A stretch of 64,000 bases of DNA from Tretioscincus oriximinensis. Lineage: Eukaryota > Chordata > Lepidosauria > Squamata > Gymnophthalmidae. How positions within the stretch are numbered: position 1 is the first letter of the stretch; each line of letters begins with the position of its first letter. Of this stretch, positions 53,613 through 64,000 are shown piece by piece. The position numbers and the translations under genes are program-made. The notes below the pieces were generated by a model. The model did not search any database. It saw only the letters and a list, made by a program, of their open reading frames with translations, and had not been told where the DNA came from. The stretch covers positions 504,559-568,558 of the forward strand of contig JAJVDF010000431.1 in the NCBI GenBank assembly GCA_022410635.1. Direction: 5' to 3'.

Positions 53613-54158
53613 CTCTGTCCCACCTATTTCACAAAGTATCTTGTAAAGAAAAGAAGAGAAGTTTATGGAAGCTGCTTTGATGTCCTTTGGGTTGAGAAAA
53701 GCACGGTATTCATCTTTTAAGGTGTTTCAAATATATTTTTTTATTTTTCAGTCATAATCAATACAGTTGCATCCACACATCACTTATTTACTTCAATATA
53801 GTTTGAAATTCCACAATAAAGAATATCCATACTTTGTTGTGGAATATCCAATTATAGTGGAATAAATAAATGATGTGTGGATGCAGCAATAGACTAACAA
53901 TAAACATAACATTTAACACACAACCAAAAAACACTTTTCATATATCCTGTACCTTCTCCTCTCCCCGGGCATCCATATGCTTCCTCATGACTGGAAAATC
54001 GTGATGTCTTCTTCACAATCCAAGTGACTTATTATGCAGTACATGTTCAGATGCTCATTCATCCTCAAAGGCACTGTTACTATTTTTAACATTTCTTGTT
54101 ATCTGTCCAGAGATCTCTGGGTATAGAGTGGAATATGTACAGTAAGTCAGTCAGTCAG

Positions 54159-54221
<63 letters not shown>

Positions 54222-55459
54222 ATACTCTTTAACTGATAGCTACTTCATCTTATAATTACTCCTCTTCCAAGTGTTTCCTGGATTAATTTTAATTATTTAA
54301 TTATGTAATTTGTTATTTAATTAATTAATTTAATTTATTTATAAAATCATCTAGCAAAACATCCTCTGTTGAATCCACTTCCATCCAAATTCAGTGACTG
54401 CTTGAGCTTCCAAAATTCTATTTTCAGTTATTTCCTTTCATGTAATATTAACATTCATATGATTGTAAACATGAAAAATGCGTAATTCCTTTGACGAAAC
54501 CAATCAAATAATTAATATTTGATTTATAATCTTCTCTATCTCATGCCAGAACTCCCTCACCCTACTACATTCCCATATGTGTCCTGGTTTCCTCCATCCA
54601 TATATATGTTTATGGTTAACCAGCTAGTAGCAATCACCCCCCACCCCCCCACCCCCTGGTGATTACTGATCAATACAACAAATTCACTAAGATCATCTTT
54701 AAGCGGACAGTCACCCTAAAATTCATTTTCTACTCTGGCCTTTCTCCTTCTACTTTTGCACTGAAACTGAGCTTTGATTATCAACTCAGGATTCCATTTG
54801 ATACGGAGATTTCTATAAAAGGCTGTGAGCAAGTCAACTCCAGTCTCAAATGGAAGGCAACACACATACCTTCTGCCCTTCCTTTGCTCAACGTTTGGCA
54901 CTGGTTCAACATAACATTCACCTTCTGGTGTTGCAACACTATAGACCTACATAGCACAGCAGTTCTATTAAACTGATTTAAAAGCTGTCAAGTGTAGCAA
55001 AACAAAGGTACTGTTTCTGTGTTTGGACACGGTGCTTGAATTTGCAGCTTTTAAAGGTGATACACACTAAAGATTTCTTTCCTACTAAAAGGACCTTTTT
55101 GGGACAATATTTTTAAAGCTCTGGTTAGATATTGGTCCTAGAGAAACTGTTCACAGTTTATATTTTAGATTACATGATGCTGCATTACAAATCAGATTTG
55201 TGTTTCGTGAGACTTCGGCCAACATTCACTTTATTTAATAAAAAACCCTCTCTCAAGGTTTAGCTGGTTCTCTTGCCTTTCCACTGCATTATATTTGCAG
55301 CATGGTGAGAAAAAATACACACAACTCCACACAAAACATCATAATATACTCATAAAAATGAACACAGGTACCTCAACGTTTTGTCTTTTCTTAAGTTCAC
55401 AAAATTTTTACTCTTGAAATTTCTTCCATAAGGCATTTTGGTACATTATGATTATTCGT
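53613..55459. other. AT-rich intergenic sequence, probable antisense LINE remnant
   Basis: T-rich sequence with CCTCC tracts and a TAAA microsatellite resembles an antisense LINE 3' region. The boundaries are unclear and no protein block was recognised. Confidence 0.3.
54150..54224. repeat. (AAAT)n microsatellite
   Basis: About 17 TAAA units inside an AT-rich stretch (53735-54660) that may be an antisense LINE 3' region. Confidence 0.95.
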
Positions 55460-55668
55460 TAGGCTGACCAGATGACCTCTTTTTTTGGGGGGGGTGAAAA
55501 CCCATTTTTGAGGTGCCTTCCGTTTTTTTCTGAGGAAAAAAAATTAAAAACATTTTTTTTTTTGGAAAAAAAATCTTTTTTTGATTTTTTTCCCCCTCAG
55601 AATAAACTGGGACGCACTTCAAAAATAGGTTTTAAATCCCTCTCAAAAGGAGTCATCTGGTCAGCCTA
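55460..55668. mobile_element. TAGGCTGACCAG fold-back MITE
   Basis: 209-bp copy. Near-matching flanks GATTATTC and GTTTATTC suggest a decayed TSD. Confidence 0.85.
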
Positions 55669-56083
55669 GTTTATTCCAGTAGACATTTCCATTGTTCGTT
55701 ATATTCATTCTTTGTCCCTGTTAAGGCTCTGTTATTGCTTTTAACGTGTTCATTTTCCATTCGGTTTTTATTTCTGTGACCTGTCCCCTTGAATATAGCA
55801 TGGGAAAATATATAAACAAATAAATGTTCAAATTGGTATACAGTTCAGCAACATTGAAAATATCTAATATTTGGTGGAATACTGGTGGAAAATAAAGCTA
55901 GAAAAAGGTCTACTAAATAATAAAATTAAAGAAATATCTATGAAACTATATGTTTATAAAGAAAGGTACAATTAGCTAATACAATTATTGGCTTTTATAT
56001 GAATGAAAAATATATATCCATTTATGGTGGCAAATAGTCCAAGCTTCAAAAAGTTGAGAAGGAAATTGAACTACATATTAACA

Positions 56084-56274
56084 TAGGCTGACCAGATTAC
56101 CCCTTGGGGGGGTGCAAACACGGTGTTGGGATGCTTCCCAGTTTTTTCTGAGGAAATTTTTTCAAAAAAAGATTTTTTTTAATTGCTTTTTAAATTTTTT
56201 TCCTCAGAAAAAAACGGGAGGCACTCCCAAAACGGGTTTTCAACCACCCCAAAAGGGCTCATCCGGTCAGCCTA
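56084..56274. mobile_element. TAGGCTGACCAG fold-back MITE
   Basis: 191-bp copy with ends TAGGCTGACCAGATTACC and GGCTCATCCGGTCAGCCTA. Confidence 0.86.
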
Positions 56275-57469
56275 TTTTTTATTTATTAAAAGTAAACATT
56301 AAAATACAGGCAGAACTATATCTTAGGTTTGTTTATAAGATGAGTCAATTGAAGATGCTGCCGAATTTTATGGGTAGAAGGATACAGTGAAATGAATAAC
56401 AGAAATGTGGTTTAACTTCCGTATATTATTAACGAACACAAATTTGATTCTTTATGGTTAGATTAACTAAATACCAAGGAATAAAGATAAAATTTAAATT
56501 GTAGTGAAAATGATAAAACTTTTTTGCAGGTGTTATTCAAAAGAACATTTCTGAACATATTAAGAGCAAATTTTGAGGATGAATAAGTTTGTAAATAACT
56601 ATTAAAGAGAGATATCCGCTGATGGAGAGAGGAAGGGGAAACTAGAAAATCATACTGTGATTTATATTTATAAAACATCCTTAATTTCAATAAACATATT
56701 TTTTGAAAGAAAGATTATTGCACAACTTACTTTATTATGCACATGAGCAGAATATAAATGCAGGGATATTGTGAGCAGAGGACAAGGTCCAACCCCTGAA
56801 GAAAAGTCCACTTCTGTCCTATAATCAAAATAGCGTTAGTAACAAATCAGTTAAGGAATAAGGGACATATTACAGTCCATCCTGAGCACAGTAAAAGTCT
56901 TTTTCTATTCCTCTTTCCGCTGCTTTGGATTGAAAACAGCCCAGTCAGTTTCCTGACAAAATCATAGCCTATTTTATGAGCTCCCCAGAGACAACCATGT
57001 ATATTTATACTTGCCAACTCTTCATGCATTTGATGAAGTGGTGTCTGGTCTGTGAAATTTATATGCAGCAATAAATGTGTTCATCTTTAAGATTTTGCAA
57101 TATTTTAGCATGTTTCACTGCGATAAACAAATATGGCTTTCCTTCTAGAATGTCTTCATAATTACGCCCATTTTCTAAAACTCTATTAGAGCACTGGGAG
57201 AAGAAATACTTAAACTGGTATTTTTGAATTTTTCAGGAGTATTTCCAACAGTGAGACAGATGAAACTGAAGGCCTTTTCCTTCTTCCATTTTGTACATCT
57301 CATCCAATTCATTTAGCTTCCCTTTATGAAAAGCAACTTGGTTGGCTACACAGTATTACACAGATGTCCGATGTTCCCTGGATTTTCTCTGACTGCGTTA
57401 AGAATTATTTTGTGAAACTGATTCAGGAAGGAAGAGCAAGTTCTAAGTACAGAAAGGTAAACATCTTTC
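56275..57469. other. Unassigned AT-rich intergenic sequence
   Basis: No gene or known repeat recognised. Confidence 0.4.
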
Positions 57470-57690
57470 ATAGATAAGTCTTCTTCTGAGCTTTCTGAGT
57501 AGGTAGGATGAGATAACTCTGCTTCTTCTGAACTTTGATAGACAAGTCTTCTTCTTTTGAAGAAGGAGACTTGTATATGAAAGCTCATGCTGCTTAACTT
57601 TTTAAGTTAGTCTCTAAGGTGTTACAAGAACCCCTTGCTGGATTTTTGGACCCAGACAAACACAGCTATTTCTTTGACATGCAACATAAA
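57470..57690 (+). mobile_element. Penelope-like tail, diverged
   Basis: ATGAAAGCTCATGCTGC, AGTTAGTCTCTAAGGTG and ACACAGCTATTTCTTTGA follow PLE-tail order. The CTGANGA box has changed to TTGAAGA. A partly duplicated upstream piece (57470-57545) runs in reverse. Confidence 0.55.
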
Positions 57691-57707
57691 TATTCAGGAA
57701 AAATATA

Positions 57708-57838
57708 CAGGGTGCTTCAAAAAATGTATACACACTGTGAACTTCCATAGAAAATTTATTTACTGTTCTACAAAGTTCAATTTCAGGAAATTTTCTATGG
57801 AAGTTCAAAGTGTGTATACATTTGTTTGAAGCACCCTG
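57708..57838. mobile_element. Mariner-like MITE with TA target duplication
   Basis: 131-bp copy with ends CAGGGTGCTTCAAAAA and TTTGTTTGAAGCACCCTG, flanked by TA. It is an internally deleted relative of 16844-17064. Confidence 0.87.
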
Positions 57839-57839
57839 T

Positions 57840-59529
57840 AGATACCGACAGTACTAAGAAGATATTAATATTTGTATTGCTTTTATTATTATAAAACCCA
57901 AAGTAGCTGTGGGAAGAGGAGGTGTGAAATAAATAAATAAATAAGTACAGTCAATAATTAAGTAAGTAAATTACAGCCCATGGGCAAAATGCAGCCTAAA
58001 TTCGGCCCTGGACTTAAGAATTACTGATCTTTTGAGCAAAATCATCCATCTCTAAGCTTCTGCTGACTTTCATTGGAGTGGTCCTGAATGGTCTCCACAG
58101 TGACAATCTCCTGCCTGTATTTTCCACCTCTAATTCTGATGCTTCTGTTATTCTCACTATGAATAGAAAATCTGCTTGGTGTTGTAAGTCTTACTAAAAC
58201 TGTCTTCACCTCAGTTTACACAAGGCATCGTTTTACCCGTCTTGATATCTGGAGAAGAGCGGCTTCTCTTAAACTACCAATGCCATCTGGAAATAGCTTT
58301 TCTATTTCAGCCTTGTCATTTGATTTATTGCGTTGCCCGTTGCCCAATATAGATCAGCACAGGTCATGACACCTTAACTGCGGTAAACTTTTTCCATCAT
58401 TCTCTTAGGACAGGGTGACAAGTATAGCTCTGAGTGAGGATCATTTACCCCTGTTTGACATGTCCATTGCACTTTTGAGATGCACGATGCCGATCCGATT
58501 ACAGGCCCATCGAAAACGCAGCGACCGAAAGTGGGGACACGCAGCAACTTAATTAAGAGTGAAATGAATTAATTAGGCGAGCATTCAAAGATTCTCTCAG
58601 CAAGCTCCAACAAGCTATCGGTTACCTTTCGTTTCTCTGCTACCCGTGATATACATACTTAAGTTGTTCATATCCATCTGAGGAGATTAATAAGTGAAAT
58701 GCCAACACGGTCTCCTTCAACACGAGCATTTCGGGTACTTTTAAAGCTATCTACTTTTGCTCAGGGGTTGGGGAACGGAAGGTGATGTTATGGAAACAGA
58801 AATAGAGGGACGGTGGGGACATTTCTATCCGTTCTTCTCAAAAGTCCCTTCAGAAGGGACCCTGAACTATGCCAAATGTTAAGCAAGAGTTCCTTATTCC
58901 TAAATGTCACACGCCTAATAACACAACGGTAGCTCATACAATCCAACCGCTCTGCTGCCACAGGTTACAATTTCTAAGGTAGTGGATTTATTAGCTTTTA
59001 TGACCATAGTTATAATGTAGCTCTTGCTTTCGAGATACACAGAAGTTTCTAGTGTATTTTGTGGCCTTTTTCATTGTAGGAAAAGGACTTTCCCCCAAAC
59101 ATGGACAGTTCAAGGACCAAGTGGTTGAAGAGGCGGTTATGGGGAACAGTCCAAGCGATTAGCAGGATCACAGCAACTGCATTGTTAGTTGCCTCAGTAT
59201 TCACTCCAAAACCATTCCTCAAAACATTCCTTAAATTTACTTTATGTGAAGTATGTTTAAGCAGTCCAAATGAACACAATGCCAAACAAAATGAATTCTG
59301 AGGCACAAATGGTGCAAGTGTTAAGAGACGGTCTTTCAACTGAGGCCTGATCCCCACGTTCTATTTCCTGTCTCTTAGAGAAACCACACATGTTCATCAT
59401 GCCACATGCTCTAAAGGTCTTTGCTGCGGAATAAATTGCCACCACATTTCATGCCATTTAGCAGCCTCCATTTTGTAAAGCCCAAAAGAAAGTTCCCTCT
59501 GGATCTTGAATATGTAAATTGTAAAAAGT
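57840..59529. other. Mostly unique intergenic sequence
   Basis: No exon recognised. It includes the candidate conserved element at 58380-58790. Short minus-strand frames (for example 59049-59357) show no family features. Confidence 0.4.
58380..58790. promoter_or_regulatory. Candidate conserved non-coding element
   Basis: This stretch matches no repeat family seen in the window. It has higher CpG than its flanks and dense homeodomain-type cores (TTAATTAA at 58549-58556 and AATTAATTAG at 58567-58576). Its position in the presumed SPAG17-TBX15 interval fits a developmental enhancer, but conservation cannot be tested here. Confidence 0.3.
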
Positions 59530-59880
59530 TCATTGAAGAAGAAGAATAAGAAAAAAAATAAGAAAAAGAAGAAGAAGAAGAAGAAGAACTTGGTTCTTAT
59601 ACCCCGCTTTTCTCACCTTTCAAAGGGACTCAAAGCAGCTTACAAGGGTATTTTTGCCTGAAGGCTTATATTTTATCTTTCCCACCAGGCTGTGGTGGTT
59701 CCCATGTATCTACTTGCAGTCAGTTGTAACTTCTTGCAATTCATGCTTTCAAATAGCTGGGTTGGCTAGAGCTACAGGCTAGTGGAAGGTGCTCACCCCT
59801 CCCCACGTCCCACACAGGGCTTCGAAACCCCATTTCCCAGATGAGAGACGGATTCCATAGCAACTGAGCTATCCGTACCT
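59530..59880 (-). mobile_element. tRNA-derived SINE (family A), minus strand
   Basis: A full-length copy with GAA tail and tRNA-like head ending at 59880. Confidence 0.88.
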
Positions 59881-59881
59881 G

Positions 59882-60065
59882 TGGCTATTGGCTAGCAGAG
59901 AATGCCTGGGAATTGTATGCAGGCTTGCAAAGAGTGCTGGGACTTGTAGTCAGGCAAGCGCGACAATGATTTCTGGGGCTTGTGATGTCACGAGAATTGC
60001 CAGGATGTGTTGAGGACAGAGAGGGAACCATAAGGAAGACTGAAGGTAAATGAGGGCACGTTTGT
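59882..60065 (+). promoter_or_regulatory. Promoter-like stretch with tandem ZNF143-type motifs
   Basis: Two motifs TGCCTGGGAATTGTATG (59903-59919) and TGCTGGGACTTGTAGTC (59935-59951) resemble the ZNF143/THAP11 site ACTACAATTCCCAGCA in reverse. An inverted CCAAT (ATTGG) lies at about 59887 and a CRE-like TGATGTCA at 59983-59990. A donor-like AAGGTAAAT follows near 60046. No protein is evident, so it could be a non-coding RNA promoter or a transposon remnant. Confidence 0.25.
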
Positions 60066-60109
60066 GAATATGTTGCTTCACTTTAAAAAAAGAAAAGAAA
60101 AGAGATTTA

Positions 60110-60350
60110 AAACTTGTAGAGGGAGACAGCCTGAGAGATCCATTCTCAAAGCCCTGTGTCGGCCATGGAGAGGGATGAGCATCCTCTACTGGCCTCAGCT
60201 CTAGCTAACGAAGTGATTCTAAAGATTTGCAGTCTACATCTTAAGTAGATTAATGGGTACCACCACTAATCTGCTGGGGAAGATAAAATAGATGTAAGTC
60301 TTCGGGTGAAAATTAACTTTGTAAGCTGCTCTGAGTCCCTTCAGATTCTT
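60110..60350 (+). mobile_element. Degenerate family A SINE
   Basis: CAAAGCCCTGTGTCGGCCATGG, the body and CTTTGTAAGCTGCTCTGAG remain. The head is decayed. Confidence 0.7.
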
Positions 60351-60439
60351 CTTCAAAAGAGATTCCAAATGTGAAAACTAAAAGCAAAGCGAACCAAATC
60401 TAGACAATGTAATAGGATAGCCAGATGCATTTTAACCTG

Positions 60440-60575
60440 GGTTCTTTTATTTATTTATTTGTATTTATACCCCGCCCTATACCTGAAGGTCTCAAGGCGG
60501 CCTACCATAGGGTGGCTCACATAGCTTTTGTTGCTTTCTCCACAACAGACACCCTGTGGAGTAGGTGGGGCTTTT
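60440..60575 (-). mobile_element. Family B SINE 3' half, minus strand
   Basis: TATTTATACCCCGCCCTATA through GTTGCTTTCTCCACAACAGA is the reverse complement of the family B 3' part. Confidence 0.87.
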
Positions 60576-60779
60576 AGACTTCACCAGTGGCCAAAATCCA
60601 CATATAAGAAAATATAAGTGCATAATTATATAGGCTAATGATATTAATAATAACAACAACTGCAATGAATACATAACATTTATGACTAATATACAAAAAT
60701 ATGAAACTTACATAGGCAATCAATAATGGAGTTAAAAAAACAACAACTGGATCCATTATCCAATGCAATGGCAGATGGT

Positions 60780-60962
60780 AAAGCCCTGTCCGCACGGAGC
60801 CTTATGATGGGTAATATCTTGGGACAGAACCTGGCCATCCACATGCCAGTATAGACTATGGCAGGTCCTGGCCCCATTTGGGGCCTGCCATAGTCTACAC
60901 TAGCAGGTGGAAGGCAGGCCCTTATTCCAAGGCATAACCCAGGATAAGGCTCTGTGTAGATG
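60780..60962. mobile_element. Palindromic MITE related to 48640-48808
   Basis: The arms (CTGTCCGCACGGAGCCTTAT and its rough reverse complement near 60940) meet at GGCCCCATTTGGGGCC. GCCATAGTCTACACT is shared with the 48.7 kb copy. Confidence 0.65.
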
Positions 60963-61198
60963 GGAATGGATCTCAAAGATTATTCTACGAAGATATTGCC
61001 TTCTGCTGAGCCCAAATACTTGACGCAGTGTAGGATCTAGAACCAGCGTCCATATCTTGACAACATTTGGAGGCAAGTTGAAAGGTCATTGTCCTAAACA
61101 AGAACAGTTTAATCTATTATATTTCTTTAGTGTCAAATAAATGAGCATCAGTTATTATTAAGACAGATAATTGTAGATTAGGCCCAGGTTGTATTACA

Positions 61199-61395
61199 TA
61201 GGGTGACTAGATGACTCCTTTTGTGGGGGGTTGAAAACCCGGTTTTGGGGTGCCTCCCAGTTTTTTCTGAGGAAAATATTTTCAAAAAAAGATTTCTTTT
61301 TTTATTTTATTTGTTTTTTTAATTTATTTTCCTCAGAAACACCCCCAAAATGGGGTTTTCAACCCCCCCCCAAAAGGGGTCACCTGGTCAGCCTA
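61199..61395. mobile_element. TAGGCTGACCAG fold-back MITE
   Basis: 197-bp copy with ends TAGGGTGACTAGATGAC and GTCACCTGGTCAGCCTA. Confidence 0.86.
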
Positions 61396-61729
61396 TGGGA
61401 TAAATAACGATGATTAAAGCTGACATTTGACGAGGATACTATCACGTGAATAGTGCCAAAGATTTGAGCGTGTAAGTTGTATGGAAATCGGAATAGCTTC
61501 TAGTCTGGACACAATATATGTTTCAGTTAGCAGCTATGAGGTACAAATACTGTCACGAAGTAAACTGCTGTAATAGGTAGCGTGTCACTTTGATTGACGT
61601 ATCACAAAATCTGAAGCATCCACAGTCTGTTCAGCTTGGATAACAACTAGCAACAGAACTGAGTTCTGTGGCGCTTGGAACAGATACTAAGCAACCAAAT
61701 CCCAAATGGGGAGAATATAGGGAACAACA

Positions 61730-61984
61730 AACAGAACAGTCTCCCAAACAAAGGTGAGAACCAAAAACAACAGAATCAGCCAAGTATGAATGGTAATAAA
61801 AATCTAATTACAATTACACACACTGAATATATATAATACTGATTCTGTGAAGAATCAAACAAACCAGTTTACGTCTTCATTAAGTCCACCTGGACTAAGA
61901 GATTGTAATCTATGTATCCATCTCAATTCCAGTAGTTGTAACGAGTTAATTGGATTGCCCTTTGGTATACTGTCAATACACAAG
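61730..61984 (-). mobile_element. Penelope-like element: protein C-terminus and shortened 3' UTR
   Basis: On the minus strand the frame from 61973 reads CIDSIPKGNPIN, LELRWIHRLQ, then SPGGLNEDVNWFV and a stop (61862-61864). The pattern E-x-x-W-I-x-x-L-x-x-x-x-P-x-G-L-N is characteristic of PLE C-termini after the GIY-YIG endonuclease. The 3' UTR is internally deleted relative to the plus-strand copy beside it. Confidence 0.75.
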
Positions 61985-62715
61985 AACTTAAGGTGGACTT
62001 AATGAAGACGTAAACTGGTTTGTTTGATTACTCCTGCCTATTTTACCTGCCTTCCCTCACTTGTGTTGCATTCTTCGCAGAATCAGTATTATATATATTC
62101 AGTGTGTGTAATTGTCTTTATAAAGTTTGACCACTATTTGGGGGTTATCATTATGACTTCAACAAGTTTGTTGTTCCAAGAGGTATTAATGTAGGAGGTA
62201 CACATATACTCTGGAATCTGCCTCTTGTTACCAATTGTATGTTTAATCGTATAAAGTAATTGTGAGTATTATTTTACACTTCTATGATGCATATATTATA
62301 TATTCTGTATTTTATATTGTTGTTATTGGCTAGATGTACTGAGATGTATTATTTGCATTTTGATTTCTGTTAGTGTCCGTACAAGCCACTGAGGAAGACC
62401 TTTGTGTCGAAACGCGTTTGGCAGACTGCGGAGCTGTGATACTATATTACCGGACCATTCGTCCCTCCAGTCTACATTTGGACTTTTTTTCCATTTTATT
62501 ATCCCCCTACATTGTGGACTTTTTACTCCATTTATATTGATAGGTTTTTATGTATTGATTCATTGGCTTTTGTATATGGCCATTGTTTATATTTTANATA
62601 ACTGAATATATTTTAGATTTTTATTACCATTCATACTTGGCTGATTCTGTTGTTTTTGGTTCTCACCTTTGTTTGGGAGACTGTTCTGTTTGTTGCTTGG
62701 AACAGATACAACTCA
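61985..62715 (+). mobile_element. Penelope-like element 3' end with hammerhead-like core
   Basis: It opens in the coding end GGLNEDVNWFV and stop (about 61992-62024). A long 3' UTR follows with CTGAGGA (62389-62395), stem GAC/GTC (62397-62399 and 62406-62408) and GAAA (62409-62412), then ACGCGTTTGG. It ends with sequence also present, in reverse, at 61730-61805. With the minus copy it forms a head-to-head pair. Confidence 0.72.
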
Positions 62716-63016
62716 TTATTTTTTTTCTTTTTAAAGGTGGACAAAATCCCCTTTTCATCCATCATTTGGTCAAGGAGAGAAATAAGTTCCTATAAATCAG
62801 GTGTCGTTTGTCAACAATAACAAAACAACCATTTTCCAGTTTCAAATTCCAGGCGGAATTTTCGTTTCCAGTTTTATGGTTATCAGTTGTGTTTCTGCAT
62901 GCTTTTTTAAAAGCTTGGAAGCCCAGCAGCTTCATGATGTTAATAAAAGTAGTAACAGCCGCAGCCCAAAATGTGTGAAGGGCGCAACAGAACTGTTACC
63001 GTGCTGCAGTGGTGCC

Positions 63017-63034
63017 TGCTGGGAAGTGTAGTCC
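63017..63034 (-). promoter_or_regulatory. ZNF143/THAP11-type motif
   Basis: TGCTGGGAAGTGTAGTCC is the reverse complement of an ACTACA-N-TTCCCAGCA type site. It is isolated, with no gene attached that I can see. Confidence 0.3.
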
Positions 63035-63440
63035 ACCTGCGATCAGCAGCAGGCAGGCCTCTTCTGCCCGGCCTGTGAGCAGAGATGTCTCTGGCAACGG
63101 TTTTCTTTTTTGCTATTTTGCAGAAGAGTTACACAACAAAGAGAGACTGTTTGTCCCAGTACATTAAGGCAAAGCACATTTCTTAAAATAGTGACAGTCT
63201 TTAAATACTGCCCACACTTGCTCTCCATGCAGTCATAAAATTTGTCCTCACCAGTTACAAACAGTGATATCAGGTCTTCTCCTACATAGAAAAAATGGAG
63301 GAATGAATGCAGGTTGTAAATAAATACTGGAATAATAATCTATTTCATAAATAAATATAGAAAGTCTCCCTATACCGACTTTAAAATCACAAAGTGAGAG
63401 CCTACAAGTAGTTCCACTACTGCACAGGTGAGACAGAAGA

Positions 63441-63900
63441 TAGGATGACCAGGTGACCCCTTTTGGGTCCCCCGCTTTTTTTTTCTGAGAAAAAAATAAT
63501 ATATATTTTTTAATTCACTGCACCACCTCTGGAGGGCTCTGGCAACTGGGGTCACCTCCTGAAGGTACCCTCCGCTCAGTAAAAAATACATTTTCTAAAT
63601 TTTTACAAAATTAATTTTTTAAAAAATTAAATCCACTGCAGCACTGTTAGGAGGCTCTGGAAACTGAGGCCAGCTCCTGAATACACCCTCCCTACATTTA
63701 AAAAACAAATTGCAAATTTCTCACACACTTTGCAAATCTCTCGCAAACTTCACAGGTGCTTCACAAATTTCTTGCGCAATCCGGGGATTTCAGGGTGGGT
63801 GGGTGTGCAGATGGGTGGGTGATTTGCATATTCATGGCTATGCAAATTAGCATGAATATTAGTTGCTCCAGTTTGGGCCTCTGAAAATCTGGTCAGTCTA
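63441..63900. mobile_element. Long form of the TAGGCTGACCAG transposon
   Basis: 460-bp copy with ends TAGGATGACCAGGTGACC and ATCTGGTCAGTCTA. The interior modules with GGAGGCTCTGG and CTCCTGAA match 23477-24101. No transposase. Confidence 0.8.
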
Positions 63901-63904
63901 CTGA

Positions 63905-64000
63905 GAAGGGATGGGGTGTCACTTCATCTTTGCAATCTACATTCCAGTTAGATAAATGAGTAACACCATTAACTTGGTGAGAAAGTCAGGAAGAGATGTA
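63905..64000 (+). mobile_element. Family A SINE fragment at the window edge
   Basis: TTTGCAATCTACATTCCAGT, then AGATAAATGAGTAACACCAT, matches the SINE body. It is cut by the window end. Confidence 0.5.

Overview
The window is a eukaryotic nuclear sequence, most likely from a squamate reptile (lizard or snake). This rests on spliced vertebrate exons, CR1 and L2-like LINEs, two tRNA-derived SINE families, Penelope-like elements and abundant microsatellites. Isolated single N bases are scattered throughout and one short N run lies at about 22110-22128, so it is a draft assembly. No bacterial or organellar feature was seen.

The one protein gene I can support is the 5' portion of SPAG17, the central-pair (C1a projection) protein of motile cilia and sperm flagella and homologue of Chlamydomonas PF6. 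It lies on the minus strand. Eleven coding exons run from the ATG at 17487 down to 1574. All have GT-AG introns and compatible phases, the frame is open, and together they encode 520 residues that can be followed against the mammalian protein as I remember it. The gene continues off the left edge. Upstream of the ATG is a CpG-rich promoter with a perfect RFX X-box (17568-17581) and a full palindromic CRE (17646-17653), which fits a ciliary and testis gene.

From about 17.7 kb to 64 kb I found no convincing exon. In mammals the next gene upstream of SPAG17 is TBX15, so this is probably the SPAG17-TBX15 intergenic interval. It is filled with nested repeats: CR1, L2-like and R4/Dong-like LINE pieces, an L1-like insertion with a 17-bp target-site duplication (TSD), two SINE families, a hAT MITE with an exact 8-bp TSD, mariner-like MITEs with TA TSDs, long microsatellites, and an abundant fold-back transposon family with 8-bp TSDs. 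One unique AT-hook/homeobox-motif-rich stretch (about 58.4-58.8 kb) and one promoter-like stretch (about 59.9-60.05 kb) are regulatory candidates.

The most unusual content is a set of Penelope-like element (PLE) remnants carrying hammerhead-ribozyme-like cores. In SPAG17 intron 1 (15122-15687) seven consecutive 56-bp units each carry a hammerhead-like core, end in a hairpin, and are flanked by an identical 12-bp direct repeat. A single-unit fold-back version at 30319-30526 has a 17-bp TSD with one mismatch. A head-to-head PLE pair at 61.73-62.71 kb preserves the C-terminal coding end of a PLE protein. In addition, exon 5 of SPAG17 sits between the arms of a long, nearly identical inverted repeat, a layout that favours back-splicing.
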